Positions 43,572-52,452 are shown, counted from the first letter of the stretch. The stretch: 64,000 nt of DNA from Paenibacillus spongiae (GCF_024734895.1 NZ_CP091430.1:6776501-6840500), one strand, 5' to 3'. Numbers and translations are program-made. The notes: a model not told the origin generated them from the letters alone.

Positions 43572-44591
43572 ATGACGACTATTTTTGATGTAGCAAAAAT
43601 GGCCAATGTATCGATCGGTACGGTTTCCAGGTATCTTAATAATAAAAAACTCCGAGAAGACAACCACAAAAGAGTGGAACAGGCAATTAAAGAACTAAAT
43701 TATAAAGTTGATAACAGCGCCCGGACATTGAAGACTAAAACTTCCTATACAGTTGGTTTTGTTGCGTGTACTCTAAATACCGTTATCGTTCTAGATATTA
43801 TTCAAGGTTTAGATACAACGCTGGTTGAATATGGTTATAATTTAATTGTAGCTTCTACCCTGAACAATATTGAACTTGAAAGAAAAAAAATCATGTTGTT
43901 AGAACAAAAAAAGATAGATGGCTTAATTTATATGGTCCATCAACAAAGTCATCTTTTGCTTGAGGATTTAAATCGGTTACAGGAAAACGGTATCCCTGTA
44001 ATTCTGGTGAACTGCGACATACCGGAATTCGAGTGCGACAAAGTTTTTGTTGACAATATTAACGGCACGTATAATGCCATTGAATATTTAATTAATCAAG
44101 GACACCGAAATATTGCTTGTATGTATTACCACAACAATGAGTCTACAATGACAGAAAGATACGAGGGCTACAAGCGAGCGCTTCAGGATTATAATATACC
44201 TTTAAATCCCAAATATGTTATTGAAGGCCCATACGACCGTTCCGGAAACGTTATGGATCAAATCGAAGCCCTTTTCAAGATGGACAACAGACCATCGGCT
44301 ATCTTCACCTCTTCCTTCGATTATACTTTCATGGCTATGGAGGTATTTAAAACACTGAAGATGGAGATTGGAAAAGACATCTCCTTCATCGGCTTCGATC
44401 AAATAACGTTCAATCATCTATTAGACAAGCAGATTTCAACAGTCAAAGAACCAAGTTACGAGGTCGGAGTCGTCGCAGCCAAAACGTTGCTGAAGCGGCT
44501 TGAAAACAAAAATGATCCACTTAAAATATTTAGACTAAAAACACAAATGGAAATAACCGAATCCGTTCAAACTTTCGGTTCCATGATATAA
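43572..44591 (+). CDS. LacI-family transcriptional regulator
   Basis: Predicted 339 residues. The N-terminal LacI helix-turn-helix and hinge helix are clear (TTIFDVAKMANVSIGTVSRY, then VDNSARTLKTKTSYTVGFV). A periplasmic-binding-protein-like sensor domain follows (GLIYMVHQQSH, VFVDNINGTYNAIEYLI, NQGHRNIACMYY, FDQITFNHLLDKQISTVKEP). It probably represses the divergent GH32/43-like gene and perhaps the sugar-binding lipoprotein, and is released by a sugar. AAGGAGCGG precedes ATG. The gene is AT-rich compared with the lipoprotein gene. Confidence 0.92.
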   Translation: MTTIFDVAKMANVSIGTVSRYLNNKKLREDNHKRVEQAIKELNYKVDNSARTLKTKTSYTVGFVACTLNTVIVLDIIQGLDTTLVEYGYNLIVASTLNNIELERKKIMLLEQKKIDGLIYMVHQQSHLLLEDLNRLQENGIPVILVNCDIPEFECDKVFVDNINGTYNAIEYLINQGHRNIACMYYHNNESTMTERYEGYKRALQDYNIPLNPKYVIEGPYDRSGNVMDQIEALFKMDNRPSAIFTSSFDYTFMAMEVFKTLKMEIGKDISFIGFDQITFNHLLDKQISTVKEPSYEVGVVAAKTLLKRLENKNDPLKIFRLKTQMEITESVQTFGSMI

Positions 44592-44825
44592 CTTCCATAG
44601 GGGTCTCAACTAAGAACAAAAGTTGAAAAGAGAAAAGTTGCAGATCCCAAATACTTAACAAATGATTCATTAATGAAGAAGCATAACAAGGAGTAAGGTT
44701 TAAGTATTAATTTAGAAAATGAGAGTCCGTCAAGTTACACCTTTTTTTAATGAAAACTGCTTCTGGATGGCTCTGAATTACCGTTAATCGTAAGCTTAAT
44801 CCGTTAGCCCAAAATTGTGTGACTG

Positions 44826-44984
44826 TTACAATTCATCCAAACCTAATCGATCTACCAAAATGTCTCCATCTTGGAGCTCGAGCACAGCGTGTTCAGATTT
44901 ATAGTTCCATCCATTGCTAATGGCATATTGAATTAACTTTGCACAAACCCTTTGGTTGGCAAAGATTAGTTTCTCAGTTGATTA
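44826..44984 (-). pseudogene. C-terminal fragment of an uncharacterised protein
   Basis: The frame STEKLIFANQRVCAKLIQYA continues ISNGWNYKSEHAVLELQDGD and ILVDRLGLDEL, then TAA. The pattern (helix with RVCAKLIQYAISNGW, then a strand) resembles the end of small uncharacterised Firmicute proteins that carry P/VCxxI.xA...GW. The frame is closed upstream by a stop at about 44985, so only the end remains. Confidence 0.45.
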
Positions 44985-45022
44985 GTTGATTTTCCAAGTG
45001 AATTAGACGGGGAACCTCATGC

Positions 45023-45118
45023 TCCAGGATCCGATGGCCGTAAATCTTGCATAATATCCGCCGCGGCAGCCAATAAAGAATAAATATTATCTTCAACGAA
45101 AGCGTAATAAGATACTTT
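45023..45118. repeat. second repeat family, copy 2
   Basis: Begins CCAGGATCCGATGGCCGTAA and contains GCCGCGGCAGCCAATAAAG and TTCAACGAAAGCGTAATAAG, matching the copy at 38741-38880. Confidence 0.55.
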
Positions 45119-45352
45119 TATGCTCCCGCGCCTTCGCTTGGGCTACGCCCTCCTCCAAAACAAATCCATTCCCTTTCAATCTATCGTTTCTGTCCTTGTT
45201 ATCTTGTCCTATAAAGTGGACATAATGCTAGAAAGAAAATCAGTGTGGATAATTATACTGTTACGAACGTTTGTCCACAGCCAAACGAGTAAAGGAAGAA
45301 ATGCCTTGCGTTTCACATATTTAAAACATTCTCCCCACGCCCACCCCTACAT

Positions 45353-45430
45353 TTACGGTGAATTGAACGTAGATTTAAGAGGCACCAGGATACTACCCAA
45401 AATTAATAAAGTCACAATAATTTGCTTCAC
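45353..45430 (-). CDS. possible small secreted or membrane peptide (25 aa)
   Basis: GTG at 45428-45430 preceded by GGAGGGA starts MKQIIVTLLILGSILVPLKS and ends TFNSP. A basic start, one hydrophobic stretch and a short polar tail fit an exported signalling peptide precursor or a single-span micro-protein. Only the ribosome site supports it. Confidence 0.35.
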   Translation of the reverse strand: MKQIIVTLLILGSILVPLKSTFNSP

Positions 45431-45698
45431 TTTGATCCCTCCACAACTTGTTGTGGTTATTATTCCATCTTCACTGTTAGTATTAAACTCCCTCCCTCTA
45501 TGGAGAATCACTTTTCTCTTAAATACTTACATTTTCTTAGATTTTGACCCAAGTTTACTACTTAGCAGATAACATTTAAGTGGAACGAAGTTGCAGAGGA
45601 AGAAATTTATGGGGCCATTGAAGTGCAAAAAAGTCTCCACCTAGACCACTCGTTTTAAAAAGTGGATGTTGTGGTAAAGTATGGTTGCACCCTTGGAT

Positions 45699-45788
45699 CT
45701 CCACATGAGCTCATGGCGGTCTACCCTCCCACATCTCGCAGAGTCTACGCTCCCACATTCCTTCATTCAACCTGTCCATGAGGTGGAG
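45699..45788 (-). ncRNA. IS110 3'-end structured RNA element (copy 3)
   Basis: On the minus strand, 90 bases bounded by CTCCAC and GTGGAG, located just beyond the 3' end of the minus-strand IS110 transposase remnant. It shares GGACAGG, GAAGGAATG, GTAGAC and TGTGGGAG with copy 1. The second stem is CTCATGG with CCATGAG, different in sequence from both other copies and still fully paired. This supports selection on RNA structure. Confidence 0.65.
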
Positions 45789-45894
45789 GTCAGATATGCT
45801 GCCCGGCAGGATCTTCGTCCGTATGTTAACGCCGTTCCGACTCATCCGTGCTTCTTGTTATCTTTTTCCTTTTGTCTTGGGTCATGATCTTGAT

Positions 45895-46231
45895 TTAAGC
45901 TGCTAGTGGAAATTCTGCACACTGAGGGATATCCTGCATCATCTTCTCTTCCCTGAACTCATGTCCTTTTTTCAATATGCCGAATAGGATACGAATGAGT
46001 TTGTTACACAACGCAATGAGAGACTGCATCTTCTTCAATGGGTTTTTAGGGCGTTTGGTGTAATACTCATGCAGTGCTCGGAAGGCTGCGTTTTTAGCAA
46101 CCAGCGATAAAGGCTTAGCATTTGGATCGCAGACTTGCATTCCCAATCCTTAAAGACCGTTAGAAACTCTGGAAAATACCGATCCAGCCAGTTATGGACG
46201 CGTGCTTGCACGACACAAAGGTCAGTCGAAT
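45895..46231 (-). pseudogene. IS110-family transposase remnant (middle and C-terminal pieces)
   Basis: Two frames on the minus strand fit an IS110 transposase: VQARVHNWLDRYFPEFLTVF (middle part, 46100-46231) and NPLKKMQSLIALCNKLIRIL followed by FREEKMMQ (C-terminal part, 45900-46050). An internal deletion and a frameshift lie between them. The matching N-terminus (MNPVIGLDVSKGESHAQAF) is found at 47119 on the other strand. Confidence 0.75.
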
Positions 46232-46316
46232 GCTGCCCGTTAGCGTAATGAAAAATGGAGCAGCTGCAAGGTGCAGACTGCTCCATGGTGCATTGAACTA
46301 ACGTTACCTGTTAGCT
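46230..46316 (+). repeat. dispersed triple-hairpin repeat, class C
   Basis: Left CTGCCCGTTAGCGTAATG, central arms ATGGAGCAGCTGC / GCAGACTGCTCCAT, right TTGAACTAACGTTACCTGTTAGC. Nearly the same as 63418-63513. Confidence 0.8.
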
Positions 46317-46398
46317 AATCCGAAATGTCTCTGGAGACACGAGGGGCGGATATCTCGAAGTGTGAATATGGTATTCTATTGGGTCCATCACATCATTC

Positions 46399-46881
46399 TT
46401 AAATTAAATATTGGATAGCCGGATATGATATTAAATTTCTATCTCTATACATGGATGCTATGGCATCGCTATATGTGCTTAATACTCCGTTCTGCAAAAT
46501 TACAGGTTTAAAACCTCTTTCAACTGCTCCGTTATAAGTAAACAAGACGCAATGTTCTGCAGCATTTCCGGAAATGATTAAGAATTCAATGCCTTGGTCT
46601 ACTAATATTTGATCGAGTTCTGTTCTCCAAAATGCGTTTGAGAATTCTTTAGTTAAAACTAAGTCAGTATCTTTAATTTGAACCTCTGGAATTGTACTAT
46701 ATAAGTCTTTATTTAATTCTAAAATCCCTTCAATGTCTTGAATGTGAATGATCACGTGACTTTTAGATCGAAGTATGTCAGCTACATAATTGATGTACTC
46801 GCAAGCCCTATCTATTACTTTCTTTTCAATACCCTGTAGATGGATTGCTTGCATATCAATAATTAGAAATCCAATTTTCAT
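46399..46881 (-). CDS. isochorismatase-family cysteine hydrolase (short form)
   Basis: Predicted 160 residues. The N-terminus MKIGFLIIDMQAIHLQ gives the catalytic Asp (D9), LTKEFSNAFWRTEL the Lys (about 80), and ISGNAAEHCVLFTYNGA the Cys (about 110). This is a complete triad in a compact isochorismatase-like hydrolase. The substrate is unknown. AAGGAGC precedes ATG. It is a one-gene unit between two dispersed repeats. Confidence 0.83.
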   Translation of the reverse strand: MKIGFLIIDMQAIHLQGIEKKVIDRACEYINYVADILRSKSHVIIHIQDIEGILELNKDLYSTIPEVQIKDTDLVLTKEFSNAFWRTELDQILVDQGIEFLIISGNAAEHCVLFTYNGAVERGFKPVILQNGVLSTYSDAIASMYRDRNLISYPAIQYLI

Positions 46882-46954
46882 CGAAGTTGCTCCTTATAAA
46901 TGAATTTATAAGCACTTGCCCCAATTGCATATATACCTAAAAATTCGCGAAGTG

Positions 46955-47040
46955 ATTGAACTATCATGCTCGTTACTTCAATAAACCAAAAGCTCCCACG
47001 ATGACAAGCTCCTCCACTATCGTTATCCGATAGCTTAATG
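46955..47040 (+). repeat. diverged copy of the dispersed repeat
   Basis: Left TTGAACTATCATGCTCGTTAC, shortened centre with AGCTCC and GGAG remnants, right ACTATCGTTATCCGATAGC. Confidence 0.5.
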
Positions 47041-47118
47041 TTATCTATCCGCAACTTGAATACTATGTTCTTTAATTGAATCATCCGAAATAATAGCACT
47101 GTTGTATCGAATAGTCCA

Positions 47119-47230
47119 GTATGAATCCTGTCATCGGACTGGATGTTTCCAAAGGAGAAAGTCATGCGCAAGCATTCACAGATCGAGGAGTGCCACGCGG
47201 GAAGACCTTTCAATTCTTTCCGGAATACCA
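47119..47230 (+). pseudogene. N-terminal fragment of an IS110-family transposase
   Basis: Starts MNPVIGLDVSKGESHAQAF, the first RuvC strand with its catalytic Asp, and continues DRGVPRGKTFQFF before similarity ends. It belongs to the same family as the remnant at 45895-46231 but is on the opposite strand, about 900 bases away. Confidence 0.75.
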
Positions 47231-47299
47231 TGGTGTGTTTGGAGACCTGTATACGAAGATTTCACTTCGTTTTCTGCCCTTTACCCTACGTCTCAATCG

Positions 47300-47371
47300 G
47301 TGCTAAACAGGTCCCTGAGCGAGATCATGGCTGCCGCGGCAACCTGCTCTTTGTTTCGTTCATTATTGCTC
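47300..47371 (+). repeat. partial copy of the dispersed repeat
   Basis: Centre GGCTGCCGCGGCAACCTGCTC followed by TTTGTTTCGTTCATT, as in the copy at 11739; outer hairpins are mostly lost. Confidence 0.45.
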
Positions 47372-48010
47372 ATGATCTGAATTTGTAAATAATGTCCCTT
47401 TCCATTTATCTTCTATCCAAGCTTTTACCTTCTCCGCTGTTTCTTGCACAGTAACATTAGTAGTATTGAGCAATTCCATAGGCGGAGTGACTGAATTTAT
47501 ATTTTCCTTATTCCAGCGGTTAAAACCCAAGTGGTGGTTTATGATATCTTCATTATCAAACCCTCTCCATGAAGGTCTTGCTCTTAAACGTTCAGCAAGT
47601 ACGGCATCGTCACATGTTAAAGCCAAATAATGGATTTCTGAGAAATACCTTCGTTCCTTGCAGTTTTCAAACTCTTCCGGGATTGTTGTTCCGAATAATA
47701 CGACAGGTTTACCGTTAAGCGAAATTGTTTTAGCGACACGCAGACAGAGTTCTCTGAAGTTCCCGGTAATGGAATCACTCCATAGTATATCGCCTTCAAT
47801 AACTACAGCATCCTTTAATTTTGATGTGAGTGCTAGGCAGATAGTTGATTTTCCCACACCGCTGGCACCTGTAACGACAAACAATGGAAGTCGGAAGAAT
47901 CGGTGTGCGTGTCCGCAGTGCGGACAAATGGCAAAAGCCTCAAAATTATTAATCGGCTGAATGGACTTTTCTACATGGTATTCCCCACATTGAATACAAA
48001 CATTAAACAA
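47363..48010 (-). CDS. P-loop nucleotide kinase-like ATPase with zinc ribbon
   Basis: Predicted 215 residues. A four-Cys zinc ribbon at the N-terminus (CIQCGEYH at 5-12 and CPHCGHAH at 31-38) precedes a Walker A VVTGASGVGKSTICLAL (about 47-63). VIEGDILW, LALTCDD and RLRARPSW follow the pattern of AAA_33-type small kinases. It would phosphorylate a small molecule or nucleic acid end. The start is TTG with GGGGTGGA before it. Single-gene unit; substrate unknown. Confidence 0.82.
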   Translation of the reverse strand: MFNVCIQCGEYHVEKSIQPINNFEAFAICPHCGHAHRFFRLPLFVVTGASGVGKSTICLALTSKLKDAVVIEGDILWSDSITGNFRELCLRVAKTISLNGKPVVLFGTTIPEEFENCKERRYFSEIHYLALTCDDAVLAERLRARPSWRGFDNEDIINHHLGFNRWNKENINSVTPPMELLNTTNVTVQETAEKVKAWIEDKWKGTLFTNSDHEQ

Positions 48011-48148
48011 TACGAATCCACCCCTTTTTTAAGAAATGATAGGTAAAGGCATTGAGAGGATAATTAACGGTGCGCTCTCATATCTAGTATTATAAATTGG
48101 TCTTTAGATGATGATCACAATATCACTGACACAGTCTATGTGAAAGCC

Positions 48149-48222
48149 ATTAGCGTAATCTGCCCGTTAGTCAATCAACGAGGGAAGCGTGAAAAGAATC
48201 CGCCGCGGCGGATTCGTCTTTG
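48149..48222 (+). repeat. dispersed repeat, class A, right end lost
   Basis: Left TAATCTGCCCGTTAGTCAAT, centre with arms GAATCCGCCG / CGGCGGATTC (48195-48214); the right hairpin is absent. Confidence 0.7.
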
Positions 48223-48382
48223 GTTGGGATCATGCGATGTACTCGCTTATTGCTTACTATATCGCTTTCAAAAAGATCGATATTACGATTGAAGGGTATC
48301 ACACGTCTGGAAGAAGCGAAGCTTAAATCGATCGTAGGCCCATTCTGCTGAGTTGCCTTTTTTATTAGGTCTAATTGCGAGG

Positions 48383-49039
48383 CTACGGCCGTAAGTATTG
48401 CAAAAAAATCTGCTTCAAGATGAGCAGCTGCTGCTCAGGCTCCGTCTCCATGTGAGGTAACAGTACATTGCGCTGGGCGGACAGCTTCTTGGCATATGTG
48501 CCAAAATTGTTCGATATCGTCGATAATGTCTCATGTACCGGAAGATCCGGCCGAATCGATCCGTCGCGGCGCCCTTCCTCAAAGATTCGTGAATAAAACA
48601 TTATTATTTTATGGGACACTTCCTCATAAACACCGATATCCTCTAATGGCTCCGGCATCAGGGATTGATAACTTTCAAAAGCCTCCAGAAGCTTCGTGTT
48701 GAAGCTGTGTTCTTCTTGCGTGTAGGAGATAAATAGATCCAACAGCTGCTCCACTTTCTGAATACAACTGCCCTCTCCATCCGCGATCGCCTCAAAAACC
48801 GGAATTTGCGACTCGACCATCTGTGTCACCACAGCGACAATCAGCTTGTCTTTTTTTGGAAAATGGCGAAAAACCGTCGCGATCCCGATATGCGCTTCAC
48901 GCGCAATGTCCTGCATCGTTGCCTTCTCTATGCCTTTTTGGAGAAAAACACTTTTGGCAGCTTCTAGGATTGCTTGAATGCGCTGATTTTTCCCTTCCTG
49001 CCGCTCCTTTTCCCATCTGCTCTTGGGATCCATCGTCAT
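48383..49039 (-). CDS. TetR-family transcriptional regulator
   Basis: Predicted 218 residues with the TetR helix-turn-helix in residues 15-60 (RIQAILEAAKSVFLQKGIEK, ATMQDIAREAHIGIATVFRH, FPKKDKL). The C-terminal ligand domain is all-helical. The ATG at 49039 is chosen because GGAGAGAGGGAAACG precedes it; an open frame reaches 20 codons higher. The SDR gene starts 182 bases away on the other strand, with a palindrome between, so it probably represses that gene and itself. Confidence 0.9.
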   Translation of the reverse strand: MTMDPKSRWEKERQEGKNQRIQAILEAAKSVFLQKGIEKATMQDIAREAHIGIATVFRHFPKKDKLIVAVVTQMVESQIPVFEAIADGEGSCIQKVEQLLDLFISYTQEEHSFNTKLLEAFESYQSLMPEPLEDIGVYEEVSHKIIMFYSRIFEEGRRDGSIRPDLPVHETLSTISNNFGTYAKKLSAQRNVLLPHMETEPEQQLLILKQIFLQYLRP

Positions 49040-49162
49040 CGTTTCCCTCTCTCCGTCCTGAATTGATAGCATCCTATCAGAACCAATCCTGGTTGTCAAT
49101 GCTACCTATGGGACTAAGCGGAGTTTGAACTATTCCGGATGAAGTGATATCATGAATATCAT

Positions 49163-49183
49163 AGTGATAGTATAACTATCATT
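49163..49183. promoter_or_regulatory. TetR-type operator between regulator and SDR gene
   Basis: AGTGATAGT-ATA-ACTATCATT, an inverted repeat with one mismatch, 38 bases before the SDR start. Spacing and symmetry fit a TetR dimer. Confidence 0.65.
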
Positions 49184-49220
49184 ACTGGAATCATATTTCA
49201 TATCAAAGGAGATTATCTAT

Positions 49221-49979
49221 ATGACAAATGCAAAGCAAGTAGCCGTAGTCACTGGTGCGGGAAGCGGAATCGGCCGGGCAACAAGCCTGAAATTGGCGGC
49301 AAACGGAGCAACGATTGTCGTCGTTGATTTCAATCAAGCGACCGGGGAAGAAACACTTCAACTCATTAAAGATGCTGGTGGCGAAGGCATGTTCGTACAA
49401 GCGAACGTTGCTCTTCAAGAAGATGTTCAAAACTACGTGAACAAAGCGGTTGAAGCCTATGGCTGCATCGATATTTTCTTCAATAATGCCGGCGTTCTGC
49501 AAACATTCGCCCCGCTTGCCAATATCGAGGAAGCCGAGTTTGACCGGATCATGTCCGTGAACGTAAAAGGTGTATTCCTTGGGCTGAAATATGTACTTCA
49601 AGTCATGGAGAAACAAGGCAGCGGCGTCATCGTGAACACCGCTTCAACAGCCGGTATTCGCAGCGAACATAGTATGGCTGTTTATTCCGCCAGCAAACAC
49701 GCGGTGATCGGACTGACGAAATCGGCGGCACTGGAATATGTGAAAAAAGGCATTCGCGTCAATGCGATCTGCCCTGGCGGGGTTGCTACTGCATTAACGG
49801 CTGCGGTACCGGAAATGATCGCAAGAACTGGTTATGTGCCGGAAGAATTGCCAAACATGAGAATGGGCCGCTATGCAGAGCCTACGGAGATTGCCGAAGT
49901 TGTCGCATTCCTCGCTTCTCCGGCATCCATCTACATGACAGGCTCTATCGTTGCCGCAGACGGCGGATTGACGCTGTAA
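49221..49979 (+). CDS. short-chain dehydrogenase/reductase (classical SDR)
   Basis: Predicted 252 residues with TGAGSGIGRATS (about 11-22, NAD-binding), the NNAGVLQ motif (about 88), Ser in VNTASTAGI (about 140) and YSASKHAVIG (Tyr 155, Lys 159). An Asp after strand 2 (VVVDFNQ) favours NAD over NADP. It oxidises or reduces an alcohol/ketone pair in the cytoplasm. AAAGGAG lies before ATG. It is controlled by the divergent TetR gene and ends in a strong terminator. Confidence 0.92.
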   Translation: MTNAKQVAVVTGAGSGIGRATSLKLAANGATIVVVDFNQATGEETLQLIKDAGGEGMFVQANVALQEDVQNYVNKAVEAYGCIDIFFNNAGVLQTFAPLANIEEAEFDRIMSVNVKGVFLGLKYVLQVMEKQGSGVIVNTASTAGIRSEHSMAVYSASKHAVIGLTKSAALEYVKKGIRVNAICPGGVATALTAAVPEMIARTGYVPEELPNMRMGRYAEPTEIAEVVAFLASPASIYMTGSIVAADGGLTL

Positions 49980-49997
49980 TCTCTCACTAAAGTAATA

Positions 49998-50043
49998 ACG
50001 GCTGTTCCCGAAGGTCTTCTTCAGACCTGACGGGAACAGCCGT
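49998..50043 (+). terminator. terminator of the SDR gene
   Basis: ACGGCTGTTCCCG (49998-50010) pairs with CGGGAACAGCCGT (50031-50043), with a smaller AGGTC/GACCT stem inside. Confidence 0.75.
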
Positions 50044-50321
50044 CTTATCGTTATGTCAGATTGCCTTTGGCATCGGTTCATAATATGTGATATCCCAAGC
50101 CAGAGAAATCACTGTTTCAGATGATGTTTAACCCATGAAAACAGGTACAACAGCATCCGTGGCAACTGTCCCCTAATTGCGCTATCGTTCCTCGTTAGTT
50201 TAAGCCCATAATATTGCTTTTAATCCCTTACCGAATTTATCTGGTTTTGGGGATTAAGTTTTGGTAACATTTGTGGAGTTAAAACAGTCTAATATAGAAA
50301 GTAAGGGGGAGGTATCACGTA

Positions 50322-50612
50322 TTGAACAGCAAATTATTATTTGCAGTACTTATTTGTATCGGCGTTGTGATATCGGGTTGCAACAATTACAAAAGTAATG
50401 ACTTTACAGTGTCCGGTAAAATCACCTCAATCGATGAAAACAACGGTTATGTTTATCTCGATAATAGGTCTAGGGTAATTAAATATAAGGACTACAATGA
50501 ATTAAAGGTTGGGCAATCTGTCAAATTTGTATTATACAGCACATTAGAAGATGATGCCTGGGTTATTGAGAAGATAAAAGTAAAGTCTGTTGAAATCCTA
50601 GATACTCCTTAG
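50322..50612 (+). CDS. small lipoprotein (96 aa)
   Basis: A lipoprotein signal, LLFAVLICIGVVISGC, with Cys at residue 20, followed by a ~75-residue beta-rich domain (FTVSGKITSIDENNGYVYL, ELKVGQSVKFVLY, EKIKVKSVEIL) that looks like a small OB-type or DUF3221-like barrel. It would sit on the outer face of the membrane. The start is TTG at 50322, set by GGGGGAGG. Function unknown. Confidence 0.78.
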   Translation: MNSKLLFAVLICIGVVISGCNNYKSNDFTVSGKITSIDENNGYVYLDNRSRVIKYKDYNELKVGQSVKFVLYSTLEDDAWVIEKIKVKSVEILDTP

Positions 50613-50706
50613 ACATCAATACAAAATTGTGAAGTCCAATGGCTACACTTTCAGGACCAGCAGTGCACTAAACTGACTGTTAGCGTAATCACCTTAAGTG
50701 ACAAGG

Positions 50707-51282
50707 TCATCTTACCGTCTGGTAAACGAGACCTATGGCTCCAGAATCAAAGGTCTTGTTTTCGATTAGCTTAAGATTGATCTTCTCCTTGAGACCTTGG
50801 AATAACGGCAATCCCTTACCGATCAGGACGGGAGAAACAGTAATTTTATACTCATCAATTAAATCAAGCTGCATAATGTGGTGTGCGAACCTAGGACTGC
50901 CGAGGATGACCATATCCTTGCCTGGCTGCTGTTTGAGGTTATTGATCTCTTCCTCGACATCTTCTTTCACGAGTCTGGAATTATTCCATTCGACTTTCTC
51001 CAGCGTCGTGGAAAAAACGATTTTGGCTGTCTTTTCGATCCACTCGGCATGATTCCTTTCATGCTGCGAAGCTGATGGGTTCGAAGGTACAGATGGCCAG
51101 TAACTGTGCATCATCTGATAAGTCCCACGTCCCCAAATGACAGTGTCGGCAGTACTCAGAATTTCTTTCGCGTGTTTCTCCAAATCAGCATCGTAGGAAA
51201 CCCAGCCAATGTCCATTTCACCATTCGGCCCTTCTACAAAACCGTCAAGCGATGCGTGCAGAAATAGAACGAGTTTTCTCAT
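50707..51282 (-). CDS. dihydrofolate reductase-family protein (RibD C-terminal type)
   Basis: Predicted 191 residues. Starts MRKLVLFLHASLDGFVEGPN and has ADTVIWGRGTYQMMHSYWP (about 50-68), KIVFSTTLEKVEW, MVILGSPRFAHHIMQ and EYKITVSPVLIGKGLPLF, the layout of YyaP/YwjB-like RibD C-terminal proteins. These bind NADPH and are annotated as reductases of unknown substrate. AAAGGAGAACTGAAA precedes ATG at 51282; an ATG seven codons upstream overlaps this site. Confidence 0.88.
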   Translation of the reverse strand: MRKLVLFLHASLDGFVEGPNGEMDIGWVSYDADLEKHAKEILSTADTVIWGRGTYQMMHSYWPSVPSNPSASQHERNHAEWIEKTAKIVFSTTLEKVEWNNSRLVKEDVEEEINNLKQQPGKDMVILGSPRFAHHIMQLDLIDEYKITVSPVLIGKGLPLFQGLKEKINLKLIENKTFDSGAIGLVYQTVR

Positions 51283-51469
51283 TTTCAGTTCTCCTTTGTT
51301 CATGAGGGATATCTACATTATACATTAACTACATTTTAGCAGAATTCAACTTGGGTTGTTTCTTATGGATTGCTAATCCCAAACCTGCCCGTTAGCGTAA
51401 TCGTCAGATGTCCAATGAAACAAATTCCCCCCATAATTTTTTACACGTAAGCGTCTATACATATTTTTT

Positions 51470-52057
51470 TCATAATGATAACGTACCCTTCGTAGACGGA
51501 ATAACATCGCCTGTTATCCTAATTGCTTTCTTCAACGCATCGCCGAATGCCACGAAAATTGCCTCATTTATATGGTGTGTATTTCTGCCGTATTCCAAAT
51601 TGATGTGCACGGTTATCCCGCTATTATGCGCCACAGCGACAAAAAACTCTTCGGTTAATTCGGTTTCAAACTCGCCCGCTCGTGTTGACGGCATTTCCAC
51701 GTTAAACACTAAAAAAGAGCGATTAGATATACTCAAATCCACTAATGCTAAGCTCTCATCCATAGGTATACGCGAACTACCATAACGGTTTATGCCTTTT
51801 TTATCACCTATAGCCTTTTTGATTGCTTGCCCCAAGCATATTCCAATGTCCTCAACCGTGTGATGCCCATCTATCTCTAAATCACCTTTGCATTCCACAT
51901 TTAGTTTTATTCCTGCCCTAAAAGCAAAAAGCGTGAGCATATGGTTAAAGAATCCAATTCCCGTGTTGATGTTACCTTCACTGTATTCATCGAGATTAAG
52001 CTCCAGTTTAATTTCTGTTTCTTTTGTTTTTCTGTTAATTAATGCCTCTCGCACCAT
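51470..52057 (-). CDS. hisB: imidazoleglycerol-phosphate dehydratase, solitary
   Basis: Predicted 195 residues, normal for HisB, with both manganese-binding repeats: GFFNHMLTLFA plus GHHTVEDIGICLGQAI (about 65-80), and AHNSGITVHI plus THHINEAIFVAFGDAL (about 160-175). It removes water from imidazole glycerol phosphate in histidine synthesis. No other his genes are near, which is unusual because they normally form an operon. AAGGGAGTTTGTT precedes ATG. It is more AT-rich than many neighbours and could be a second, acquired copy. Confidence 0.92.
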   Translation of the reverse strand: MVREALINRKTKETEIKLELNLDEYSEGNINTGIGFFNHMLTLFAFRAGIKLNVECKGDLEIDGHHTVEDIGICLGQAIKKAIGDKKGINRYGSSRIPMDESLALVDLSISNRSFLVFNVEMPSTRAGEFETELTEEFFVAVAHNSGITVHINLEYGRNTHHINEAIFVAFGDALKKAIRITGDVIPSTKGTLSL

Positions 52058-52210
52058 AACAAACTCCCTTCTTAACTGAGGTATTGCCTTTTTGGTATTG
52101 CTAGCCGAATGAATTCGATTAAGACCACATACTCATTCTTTATCGCTTTACTTCTCTAATATATTATCGTATTAAAGCGATAATGTAAAGTTATGTAATC
52201 GGTCAGCCAC

Positions 52211-52314
52211 GCTAAACTTCCCGTTAGCTCAATCGACGAGAGAGACATGAAAAGGATCCGCCGCTGCGGATCCTCTTGCTGTTTTATTGAACTATCGTTC
52301 CTCGTTAGTTCAAC
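52211..52314 (+). repeat. dispersed triple-hairpin repeat, class A, full length
   Basis: Left AAACTTCCCGTTAGCTCAAT, centre arms GGATCCGC / GCGGATCC preceded by AAAA, right TTGAACTATCGTTCCTCGTTA and GTTCAAC. One of the best preserved copies. Confidence 0.85.
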
Positions 52315-52452
52315 GACTTATACCGAAAATATGAAAAAAAGCCAAGCAAACCTTCACTTTAACGAATGTAAAACCTTTCGTATAGTTGATTTTGAGATAT
52401 ATCTAAATCGTGCAGGACATTTCATTATATGACAAGGAAGGGTGCTTTCAGA

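Noticed and set aside
45120-45572. 150-codon plus-strand frame
   Set aside because: Hydrophobic and low-complexity with no ribosome site; the region carries a repeat and a minus-strand micro-ORF with a far better start.
45681-45887. 68-codon plus-strand frame
   Set aside because: It lies opposite the IS110 structured RNA copy 3; no domain and no ribosome site.
49039-49099. Longer TetR start at 49099
   Set aside because: The extra 20 codons have no ribosome site in front, while GGAGAGAGG precedes the ATG at 49039.
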